64,000 nucleotides of DNA. Origin: Asterella californica. Taxonomy: Eukaryota; Streptophyta; Marchantiopsida; Marchantiales; Aytoniaceae. Below, piece after piece: positions 1 to 10,040 of the stretch; positions within the stretch are counted from its first letter, which is position 1; each line of letters starts with the position of its first letter. Under the pieces are notes generated by a model. That model ran no database searches, was not told the DNA's origin, and saw only the letters and a list, made by a program, of their open reading frames with translations. Position numbers and translations under genes: made by a program. Location: the NCBI GenBank assembly GCA_036924285.1, contig JAYKYS010000005.1, positions 2,852,001 through 2,916,000 on the forward strand. The letters are read 5' to 3'.

Positions 1-35
1 TTGATTGATAATTCACATCTAGTTGGTCCAAGGCT

Positions 36-722
36 CTAGACTCTAATTCTTGCTGCATGGTAGACCATGCAAACTCTAGCTCCTATTGTTGTGTGAAGCG
101 AGCACTCTTCTCTCATCATGATATTCTTCCACAATATGTAACGCTCCACCAAATTCTTGAAAAGCTTCACACAAAACTTTTTGTTGATCTCCAAAATTTT
201 TCTTTCGCTTCTCTTTGCTAAGGGAGCTGTTGGGAGGCTCAAGCGTGTTTGCTTGAATGTCATCAAGTCCATCAGCCATCATGGACAAATTGACAAAGAA
301 AGTGGCTGCACACATGACATGTCACTGTAGAAGCTATCTATAATGTCATATCATTGCTCGTCAAAACTTACTAGAAGATCATTAATACGTTTATCCTTAG
401 ACAACATGTCCTAGAATGCCTCGTTCTCGGAACAAGCATTCCAGTCTTTTATTCTTTTGTAGTCAAAAAGCAAACTGTCCCATTTGCTTTTGGCACGTTT
501 CCAATCAACAAAAATCCCTCGAGGCCTAACTTTTTCCAAAATGGCTTCTCACTTCTGAGACGAAGTCTGGATAACTTCTTTGCTACTCAAGTTCAATGAC
601 TCCATGCATTGTCACGCTTGGCTTCCAACAAGACTATAATCTTCCAGCTCTCTCATAAAAAACGAGAGTTATCCGGTGCAGGTGTTGGTCCACTCTCTGT
701 TACAGCAGGAAAATCATTATCC
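36..722 (-). pseudogene. Decayed Myb/SANT (trihelix)-like DNA-binding protein gene
   Basis: Read on the minus strand from an ATG near 722, the translation runs through an acidic N-terminus and a segment with a W-x-x-x-x-LLEAKR-like helix. After a one-base frameshift near 600 it continues with W-K-R-A-K-S-K-W-D-S-L and then an open C-terminal stretch down to about 76. The spaced tryptophans and the K-W-D pattern resemble plant trihelix or Myb/SANT-like domains, including the Myb-like proteins of Harbinger transposons; this is a resemblance, not a firm assignment. In-frame stops fall at expected tryptophans (Q-K-stop-E, E-A-F-stop-D, D-E-Q-stop-Y), as expected from G-to-A change of TGG. No intact product is possible. 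This is the only hint of a cellular-type gene in the window. Confidence 0.5.
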
Positions 723-938
723 ATAGTTGTGAGTGAATTCTGACCTGGCAGCTCTCACTCCTCTATCAAGTGCGGGTTGGCTTGACTGTCAAGAACATTC
801 GAATCAATGTGTTGTCTGTATGCAAAGACAAAGAAGTATGTTAGTGCAGTCATTCACACCATGTAGTAGTGAAAAGTTAGTAGCAAGTTAGTAGTATTCT
901 TTGGTCCATATTATACAATACGAGTGTGAGATTAATCT

Positions 939-1411
939 ATGACGACCACTCGGAACTCCTCGAGCAACTCCACATTGGACACAGCAAATGCCCAAGACTC
1001 AACCCACATATAATGTCTGGAACTTTAAGTGCCGATCACCTCAAATGCAATATTCAAACTTCATGCTCAAACTACATGTCCAAACATCTATGCGAATGAT
1101 AGACATGCTGCAAAGGAGCACTCCATGTGCGAAGTAACTCATTATGAAGCCGCTATAAATTCCCACAGAGAGATTATTCTACGGCGATCATCTGAAACTC
1201 CTCAAACAACTCTAGAATGGACACAACGAACGTCCAAGACTGCACCCACATATAATGATCTCTTGAACTTTAAGTGCCGATCGTCTCAAATGCAATATCC
1301 AATCCATGTCCAAACTACATGTCCAAACATCAATGCAAATGCAGAGAGACACGCTGCAAAAGAGCACTCCCTGTGCGAAGCAACTTGCTATGCGGTCACA
1401 ATAAATTCCTA
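939..1411. repeat. Diverged tandem duplication, two units of about 240 bp
   Basis: Positions 939-1180 and 1181-1411 align end to end with scattered substitutions and small indels. Shared blocks include CCCACATATAATG, AACTTTAAGTGCCGATC, CTCAAATGCAATAT, ACTACATGTCCAAACATC and GCACTCC.TGTGCGAAG. A 127-codon open frame crosses both units but only reflects the repeat; it has no recognisable domain. Confidence 0.75.
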
Positions 1412-4400
1412 AACAGTATTTCTCCACGGACGCATAACCACGATATATTCTTGGACAATATGTCTATAAGGGTGCATTCTCACTTCTCTGCATCTCGGAT
1501 GGTTTAGACAAATACAGAGCTGCTTGATCCAAGAGATCATGTGAGTTTCATAGTGCGAGCCATGACTTGTTCATGCTATACTACACAACGAAGTGGTTTA
1601 GGATCGATGTATCTTGCTCATTTATGTCCGCTGTCGGAGTGTGATACGTCTATCTAAGAAAGTGCTGGACTTCTAGTTGTGGTTGTTTATCACCAAGTAG
1701 TGCGACACCGCTATCTGCGTGGTGCTCGAATGTGTCTGTCTTCACTTTCGACTGACCGTCTTTCAAATTCCACATGTCGTGTCGCATGAACATTTCGATT
1801 GAAATGGTGCTTCTTGAAATTTGACATGCACCTCACTTGCAAACGCTGGCAAACATTGGTGCAAAAAATCAAACACCGAGCCGTGTTCAAAAATACTCGA
1901 CGTTAATTTGGCACTAAACGGTTCTCGTGTATTGTGTCAGTTAGTGAACATGAGGTTTCAGAGTCTAGGTGGAGGTCGCACAAGACTTGAGTCAGTTGCA
2001 ATAGAGGATCTAGAGAGGGTTCACTTTGGATGCCTCCACCCCAAAAACGTAGAAAGTGAATCTATAATATTAGAGAGAAAATGAAAAATTGTGATAGTGG
2101 GAACTTATTACCGAACCAGTCTAACACTCCCTGATAAGCTTGTTAACGGTATAGTGGAAAGAGACCCTTAGTGAGAATATAGTGATGATGGACATTAAGA
2201 CTAATGTCAAGTCTAATCGTTCTCCAAAACGGATGGCTAAGTTTGATTGCAGTTAGCTATCAGTAGAACCTACGTTCTCCGTGAGTTAGAGTTTGGAGTT
2301 ACGTAGAAAGTTCTAACACTAAACCCCAAGAGTCCTTCCTGTCAAAATGATGTGAAGTACACAAGAAGCTTTAAGTCAGAAAAGTGTTAAAGAAACATGA
2401 AGAGTGATGGTTCGGAAAGAGAACAACCACTCTATCTGCAACACATTGTGTCAAGACGAGAGTTTATTGAGAAAGGTAGAACTTTCTAGCTGTGATATGA
2501 TCTTGAAAAGGAGGACAAAAATCATACAAGGAACACAAATCATAAAGAAATCTCCATCACATTCTCGATCCGAACAAAAACATACAGCATGCTCTTAAGT
2601 CTTCAGCTCCATATCACCCAGACTGAAAAATTTCAAGTTCAAGAACTCAGACTTCAGAAAATTGCTCGTGTGAAGCACTAGCGTGTTCACCTAGAAACTT
2701 CATGTTTTCTATTCAAAAAGTTATGCGTACAAGTTGCAGGTCTCCTCTCAACTTGTTTCTACCCTCTAATCTCAAATCTTCAATTCCTTGATGTCAAAAC
2801 TATCATGTGTCAAAAAACTGTCTAGTCGTAAGCTCCGTAAACCTCTCTCTACTGAGCTCTTCGATAACTCTACTCGATAATCTTCTTGGAAAAAAATCTC
2901 TTCTCATGCTGTACATCCTCTTTGAGGTTCTTTTCTCTCAGCGATACCTCCACCGTCACCTAATAGGTGTAAAATGATGCCCCGACAAGTGGCAACAAAA
3001 ATATAAATCTGTGGTAAAAATTCAACATGTACTATCTTCCTATGTGTCAAAACACATAATTAACATATCTTTGCAGATCCATATGTACGGAAGATTAACG
3101 AGACAATCAAAAAATCAACTTCTAACACCTCCACCCGAAATAACTCCACCACGGCTACCTTTGACCACCGGAATCACCTCATGCTAACACCAAGAGCTCA
3201 AGTTATCACCGTTGTCGTTCTCTGGCCCCCTTTAACTTCAAAATGTCGTAAGTGTCTTCTCAGATATCTGTTCGACTTGATTTTTCGACCCAAGTATACC
3301 ACATGATGAAATCTATACTTTGCTACAAAAGAATTTGTACTGACTTGAAGTATATTTGATGTCATCTCGCTATCCAAGGACTTAGAGAGCCGCACACTAG
3401 ATTCGTACTAATTATCTCGACACCCGAAAGGAGTTAGTCCTCTAGTATAGGGTTCATTTCAAAAGTAATGTAGAGTTTGGAAGAATGAGTCAGTTCCAAC
3501 AAGCGTATTTATTACAGTTATGATCAAGTAATTTTTGTAGTGTGCGAGTATTTGAACTCTTGTTGATACAGATCTACATTTGTTTGTACATGCATGACAC
3601 TTGAAGAAGAAAATAATTTATATAACTCGAATGAGTTTGGAATTATCGCTTGAGTAAAAGTTTGACATCAAAGGTCCATATCTTATCTTTTGATATAAAA
3701 AGAAATGTCTCTTATATACATTTTGGTAGCAAAACAATATGTGATGAGGAGCTCAACCATAGAAAACTTTAACATTTTAGGTTTAGATTTATCAAATGAT
3801 TCATTTCTTCCCACTTAACTTATAACTTAATGCCGAATCACTTTAATGGTATCATATCGCTTTATATACTCTCACCACTCTCTTCTGTAGGAGAAAACAA
3901 ATATGCATCCCAAATGTCTTAGAGAAGATGGCGAGAAGAAGAAATATGTGGTAATAGGATTAAAATTAACCAAGTCCATTAGATGTTACTGTCACGTTAT
4001 AATAGTTAAAAAAAGTCCGTCACTGGTTTTGAAAGCTCGGAATATGCATTTGAAAGAAATTGATAAGATTAAAAGGGTCAAAAAAGAGAGGAGAATACTT
4101 ACTTTTTTTATAAATTTATTTTTATAAATATAAACAACTAAATTGGAATTCATGATCGGGTAAACTAAGACATAAGGTCTCAAAACCAGCACCCAAAAAA
4201 ATTGGAAAAATGACTAAGCTTGGCTCTTTTTGAATTTGATTGAAAACAACTTCTGTTAGTTTTGTTCGCGGTCGTCTACTAGGTTATTACACCATTAAAT
4301 TTAAAATTCTATAGCTATTTTAGTTAACTTGGTTACACATAGCCGCTGTGATCTCAAACCCATGAGTAATTAGTGTTGAATGATTCCTTGATTCGTATAA

Positions 4401-4445
4401 AGACATTTACCTCAAACCAATTGAAATAATTATATATTTACATGT
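1412..4445. other. Gene-free AT-rich interval
   Basis: I see no supported gene, RNA or element ends here. Open frames are short (under 90 codons), without motifs, and interrupted in every reading. A purine-rich stretch with GGAGGTCGCACAAG near 1970 and a run of TA-rich sequence after 3650 are the only local features. It could hold older transposon debris too decayed to name. Confidence 0.5.
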
Positions 4446-4551
4446 CATTTATGATCAAACCCTTCCGAGAGGAAGGGTTTGGTTATAAATGAAACATGCC
4501 TCCTCCATCTCAACATGGAGGAGGCATTAATGACAAATAAATATGCATGCT
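4446..4551. repeat. Double-hairpin unit, copy 1
   Basis: The first stem has arms 4446-4466 and 4471-4491, 21 bp with two mismatches and a GAGA loop. The second has perfect 13-bp arms 4496-4508 and 4515-4527 around CTCAAC. The unit ends with TATGCATGCT at 4542-4551. Its length and order match the copy at 4791-4895, although the stem sequences differ. It may be a foldback or MITE-like element, or a structured RNA; no coding is present. Confidence 0.7.
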
Positions 4552-4790
4552 GTATGAACTTCTGGGAACTTTTGTTCATCTTTTTTATCAGAGAATTATA
4601 TAAATATTAAATAAAAATATACATTAAGTAAATAAAAATAACTAAAATATTCCATAAATGTTATTTGTTAGTCCATGTCTGGTAACACGAGAAGAGCAGG
4701 AGAAAACCCATAAGTGTTGACTCAACTGTCACGCTTCAGAAGGTACAAATGTGAGAAGCGATACTCATGAATACATAACTTTACTCAGGC
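4552..4790. other. Gene-free spacer between the two double-hairpin units
   Basis: AT-rich sequence without an open frame or motif that I recognise. It separates two structurally equivalent hairpin units. Confidence 0.4.
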
Positions 4791-4895
4791 GTTTAATTTA
4801 ATACCTAACCCTTCCGATAGACAGGGTTAGGTATTAAATTAAACGAACATGCATTTCTCCCTCTTCCGAACTCGGAAGAGGTGACTATGCATGCT
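4791..4895. repeat. Double-hairpin unit, copy 2
   Basis: The first stem has perfect 21-bp arms 4791-4811 and 4824-4844 around a 12-nt loop. The second has perfect 10-bp arms 4860-4869 and 4872-4881. The unit closes with TATGCATGCT at 4886-4895, as in copy 1 (4446-4551). CCCTTCCGA at the first turn and GAACATGC (copy 1: GAAACATGC) between the stems are kept, while the remaining stem bases differ in a paired, compensating way. Confidence 0.75.
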
Positions 4896-5539
4896 TATGA
4901 AAAATGATACATAATAATGCATGCTTCTTCTGGAGAGAAACCAAATGACAGTATAGATTTCCCTCCACTCTGTACTTCTCCTATCGACGATAAGTTATGC
5001 ATAACAAAAGGAAAAACCTTCATTTTCCAAGAGCTATATGATCAAGACGCAATTTATGCAACTTCAATGCAGTATAGTACCTCCAACCCAGTGCATGTTA
5101 TAATCATTCGGGATCCCCTACTCAGATGCCGTTGAAGCAAATACATAACCATTTCGGCCCTTTTCCCTTTGTAATTTCCTAGAAGTTTATTTCTCATAAA
5201 CCATCGATCTTTTTCCTCTATGTCACTTGTTTAAGTTTTGAAACTGATGGACCAAAGTTTGGGTTTAATTTAGGTTAGAAAATTGATATGCCATTGTTTA
5301 GTGGCCTTCAAGCTTAATAATTTAATAATTTAATAAATTATATTTAATATCAAGAAATTGATATATCACTGTTTAGGTTTGATAAGACAAAAATCTGTTC
5401 GATCGATATAGATACGCTAGTGTTCAAAAAGTGCATATCTAGTTCATGTTACATGAACGTCTGGAAGGTTTATAGTTTTACGCCATACAATAAACTATTT
5501 AGTGTGTATACTTATTAGTGCAAGTGCGAAATTAATGTG
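4896..5539. other. Gene-free AT-rich interval before element A
   Basis: No supported gene. A short imperfect repeat AAATTGATATGCCATTGTTTAG (near 5280) / AAATTGATATATCACTGTTTAG (near 5355) brackets a TTTAATAA-rich stretch. A 72-codon open frame at 4917-5135 has no recognisable motif. Confidence 0.4.
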
Positions 5540-5771
5540 AGTGACACTAATTAATGGTGTCACAGGAACTTGTGCTACAGCAGTCGGTGTTGGTGCCGAT
5601 CTCCTAACGGGAACCTTCTCTCGTCTTCGCTCCCTCTTGGTAAGCATACCAACAGCTTTCTCAACCTTCTTTGAACTACTGGTCAATCCATCGTCTTCCT
5701 CCCGATCCTCTAGAAGCACCTCCAACTTCTCTTGTAGTTTCTCGTCTGCAACCCGAAGAAATAACGCTCCA
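5540..5771 (-). pseudogene. Element A: displaced gag fragment of the D-H-G Ty3/gypsy lineage
   Basis: The minus-strand translation from about 5771 reads FLRVADEKLQEKLEVLLEDR and on to LTKRERRREK, closely matching the middle of element G's Gag (37180-37340). The family match ends in a proline/valine-rich stretch near 5560. It lies downstream of A's pol remnant in the same orientation, whereas gag should be upstream. A has therefore been rearranged, or this is a separate fragment. It is only about 75 codons long and non-functional. Confidence 0.75.
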
Positions 5772-5879
5772 TCTAGTATCCACACCATGTGATTGCACTA
5801 GTGCAAGGGTAGATGGAGACGTCTCGCATTCACGATATGTTTAAGAGACATCTAGTATCTCATCTTTCTCTTCACTCGT

Positions 5880-8775
5880 CTATCTGTTCTTCTTGATCAT
5901 CACCCTCCTCCGTCTTAATCTCTTTAGTCATGGAAACGTCTTCATCTCTTGTCATCCTCTGCTCTGACTCTAGAAAACTGAACAACTCTACTTATCCCTT
6001 ACGCTTTTTAAACAGCTTCACACGTTTGTCAGCCATAGATAGCTTCAAAGGAGTACCGTCTAACTCACATAAACTATAAGTGACAATTTCATACACATCT
6101 AGCATAACATAAGACTCAAACCATATTCGAGAGAACTTACGAAATATAGAATGCTGATTCTTCAACGTGCTATCATATATCAGAATCTAGTCACCAACAC
6201 GTATCGGCTTCGGTCGTAGTTGGTGAGTCTTGTCAAAACACTCTTTGTTTCCGATTCGAACCACCTTCAGCTTCTCTTGTGCTTCAACCAGATCCCCCTC
6301 CCTTCACTCTAACTGTCTGGTTCGTAACGCAAGGAGTGAAATACGATCCATACCATCTTCCCACAATAGCGTAATCCACGTAAAAAAGTCCTCCTCAGTA
6401 TGTATGATTTACTTCTGTCCCAACATAAGTTCAACGGGCATATAGTCAATCGTGGTACAGTGTAGTTCTATCAGCCCACAAAGCAAACATAAGTAGTCTA
6501 GACCATTCTCTAGACTTATCATCACATGCTTTCACTAAAGCGTGAACAATAGAAGAGTGTCCTAGTTCACTCTTAGCAATCCCTTTCGGATTCATGGCAG
6601 TAGTAAGCCGAAGCTTTACTCCAAAACGAGCAAAGAACTTCTTCACTTCTGCACCTCTCAGCTCGCCCTTATTTGCTCATAATCTCCCAACGGATCCACA
6701 ACGATAGATGATATCTTCAAGCACAAATCTACGTATGTTCTCTGTAGTCTTCGTTTGTAGCGCTCGTCCTTCCACATAGTTGGAGAGATCTCTTCGAGCC
6801 AACAACAAGTAGTGCATCTCTCATAGTCTCGATGACATTATCACAATATCAAAGATCCATTGAAAATGAATACTTGGTGGATAGATAAGTCAAGCCCATC
6901 TCTGTAATGGACTTTCGAGTAGAATTGACAGTGCAAACATGATCCAACATATCCGCCACATCTTGGGACAAACCTTCTCATCAGTTTCTCTTTTTCATCT
7001 TTGTATAAGTAGCCCAAACTTCACGGTGTCCAATCCACAAGGTGTCATGAAACTCCTTAAGCAGATTCAGCTTTGTCGATTGATCATCCACCACTCTAGG
7101 AAGCATTCTATCTTTTCTCTTCGAGTGTTTCCACATATAACCTTCACGTAGAAAATAACCGTACGCCTTCTCTCTAATCTCCTTGAACTCTATATCACTC
7201 CAACCCTCTTGCTTGTAAAAAGTAACTCAAATAGAACCCAATATCGCATACTCTTCTCGTGTAGAATTCCTCTTTGAATGACAGTGGTTCCAAGTCTGAA
7301 GTATGTTGGTCAACTTGGCACCAAACATCTCTCTGCTCTTCATCCGTAACTTCTACAACCATTTCATCCTCATCTACATAACGAGCCCTAAATAACATGT
7401 CTACAACTGGATTATCTTTCGTGGCTATGTGTTTCAGCTCAGAATTCAGAATTTGAATGTAGCAATCCATCGTAACATTGCTATGTCTGACATATTGCAG
7501 TTTGTTATCATACCAAGCAAAGATAAACAATCTGTTTCTAAGATCACACGAGCTCCAATCAAGAACTCTCAATCTACCTTCATAGCAATAACGGCTCTCC
7601 ACAACTCACGCTTCACTCGAGGATAGTTACGTTGTCTGTCTCTCAAGATTTGGGCTCCAAATCTAGAAACAAATCGCACATCATCTGCATCTTTCTGATC
7701 TTTCTGATCAAATCGCTTTTGGACTCGTATTAACAATTAGTATCACACGTCTCTCGCTCTCATAGTTAAGTCTCCTTAGTACATGTGGAGACTTTAGAAT
7801 CTCTTGCGACCGCTTCATTGTCTCATGATGTTCTTGTCGAGAAATGAACTTCTTCTTTTTTCTCAGAAGTGCATACAGAGACTCGACAACGTGTGCATAA
7901 TGATGAATACTCACACGAAAGAACACACAAGCTCGTAAGAATCATCAAACCTCTGTGATATTAATACAATATGTTATTCTTGCTATAGCATCTACCTTCT
8001 CTGAGTTCGGCCGCCTCTCAAAAGTACTACACAAATGATCAACCATCACAATCTCTGACATTCCAAAATGAGATTTGGTACTTGATAGAGTGAGGTGTAC
8101 CACCTCCAAACATATCAGAATTTGACTCACATCTCGAATGTGATATGCAACAAACTTTCTACATCCATCAAGAGTCACAGCTACATCCTTGTCTTCCACC
8201 GGATCATCTTTCATAAAGATATCATCAAGAAATGAGATAGTGACCTCAAGTACAAACTCCAGTAACATTTTATGCATCACATTTTGCATATGGGCTACTG
8301 AGTTTATCGCTTCTTGACAAAAAATGCACATCCGCATCAATCCCAAAGGTGTACGCATGGTACTCAAGTCTCTACTCTCCAAAGCAAACTGAAATTGATT
8401 GTAATATGAAAACAAATCTCCAACAGAATAGATTGACCTTCTAGCAAACACCTCAACTACCTCATCAATCACAGATCATGTCTCAATATTTCGAATCGTG
8501 ACATTGTTGGCAGGTTGTAAGTCTTGGATGAAGCGTAAAGCTCTTGTATTCTTAAGCACTATAAACCATCGTCTAGAGTACGGAGCCATAGATAGTTCAA
8601 GAATACCCATCTGCATCTTTTCCTTTAGTAGCTCAATGAGTTTTGGTAACAAGACACGAGAGATTGAAATTGACTTCAAGTCCCAAGGTACGTGAGGAAC
8701 AGTGAAGATAACCATCAGACCTATCACACTAAGATCCACATAACCAATCTCCTCAACTGAGAAAGCAAATGCTTT
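5880..8775 (-). pseudogene. Element A: decayed pol remnant (RT, RNase H, integrase), minus strand
   Basis: On the minus strand from 8775 the remnant begins at K-A-F-A-F-S, as in the pre-RT part of elements D-H. It runs through the RT entry block (MVIFTVPHVPWDLK) at 8710-8660, the RT palm with F-L-D-D near 8225 (7945-8472) and RNase H pieces (7195-7926) with a DMLFRARYVDEDE-like end. Integrase debris follows (6440-7150, including a N-P-K-G-I-A-K-S-E-L-G-H match to the E-containing motif), then a basic, then acidic Pol tail to about 5880. Many stops and frameshifts break it. The conserved SGYD box of its relatives reads SYYN. No LTR was found at either end. Its upstream end abuts element B head to head near 8772. 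Confidence 0.85.
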
Positions 8776-10022
8776 TAGCTCAAGAAAGGAAAAGAACTCG
8801 ATTTTCTGATGAACCGGTTTTCATGGAGGAGTCAGCAAGTAGAAATACTCGTTCGAGTAATGTTTCGAGTACACCAAGGGAGCCAAGAAGGAAGCTAGGG
8901 ATGGCGGATTTCACCATTTCATCTTCCCAAGCGGGATATGATGTGGTTGAAGATGTGGGTGCTCAGAAAGCCAACATCACTGTTGGACAACTGATCGCAC
9001 TTAATCCCAGCTTACGAAGGGAACTCAGAGGAGGACTGAGTTCTAAGAGAAGTAAGAAGAAGAAACCCAAGAGCAAGACATCAAAGTCTGTGGGAGTTGG
9101 TGTGGTGGATGTGCATGCTTCAGAGGTATGCACTAGGGCTTCAAAGATTGAAGTCCGGTTGAATGGTCACTACGTCTCTGACGTATTGGTGGATGGAGGA
9201 TCGGCTGTCAACGCCATATCAGAGAGGTTGATGAAGAAGTTGGGGATGGAACCAACTCGCCCGGCTAGCATTGTCGTGGGGATGGCTAACAAGCAACGGG
9301 TAAGACCTCTTGGCGTGTTAGAGAAGGTGGTCGTGTCTGTGATGGGAGTTCAAACATTGATGTCCTTTCAAGTGTTAAAGGACTCTAGTTATGATTTGCT
9401 CCTAGGTAGGCCTTGGTTGAGAGCTGTGCGCACCACGGATAGGTGGCACAAGGGATACTTACGGATTGGGCCTAGAGATCATAGAGTGATAGTTCCTCTC
9501 TCGGGTGTTGGAGTTGTGACTTCTGACTTTGATAGACCCACTAGTGACTACTGGGAATCTGATACGGAAGATGATCAGAGTGTATCAGAAGTAGATACCG
9601 GAGATTCTTACGATCAAGAATCCTCGTCTGAGGACGAAGGATTTGGTCGAGATGAATCATTACATCAGCTTAGTGCTATTGACTTGTTGCTTCGACCAGT
9701 AGTGGAGAAAGATCCTGACAAAGAAGAGTTGAGTGAGGCAGAGATTGTGAGAAGACTCTCTACCCTGAAGTTTGGTATCAATGTCACTCAAGAGGAGAAA
9801 AGTAGATTCCTAGATATATTTCGAAAATATATCCATGTGTTTGCTTTCAGCTACAAGGATTTGAAAGAGGTGACTCTCGAGACTCATCGAATCGAATTGG
9901 AGGAGCATGCAAGACCAGTTCGACAGAAACAGAGAAGGGTCAATCCCACAACGGCAATGATGGTCAAGGAGGAGATAGACAAGTTGAAGGAGGCGAGTTT
10001 CATCTATGAGGTAGAGAACTGA
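8769..10022 (+). pseudogene. Element B: gag tail, protease and start of reverse transcriptase
   Basis: The first ~100 residues match the region after the Gag zinc knuckle in E (LLAQERKR onward) and include a lysine-rich patch. The protease core LVDGGSAVNAISERLM lies near residues 144-159 (9198-9245), followed by L-L-L-G-R-P-W-L; the triad is D-G-G rather than D-T/S-G. A long acidic linker (residues 260-310) leads to the RT entry segment KEEIDKLKEASFIYEVE. A TGA at 10020-10022 ends the frame at E-N-stop-E-W-V-S, where E has H-S-E-W-V-S. The next ORF continues in the same frame, so this is a single nonsense change in one gag-pol frame. Confidence 0.9.
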
Positions 10023-10040
10023 GAATGGGTTTCACCCATT

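Noticed and set aside
1029..1412. 127-codon open frame as a gene
   Set aside because: It spans a noncoding tandem duplication and shows no domain or coding bias.
8498..8695. Plus-strand open frame over element A and similar antisense frames across B, E, F, G and H
   Set aside because: Shadows of the pol genes on the opposite strand, with no motifs of their own.
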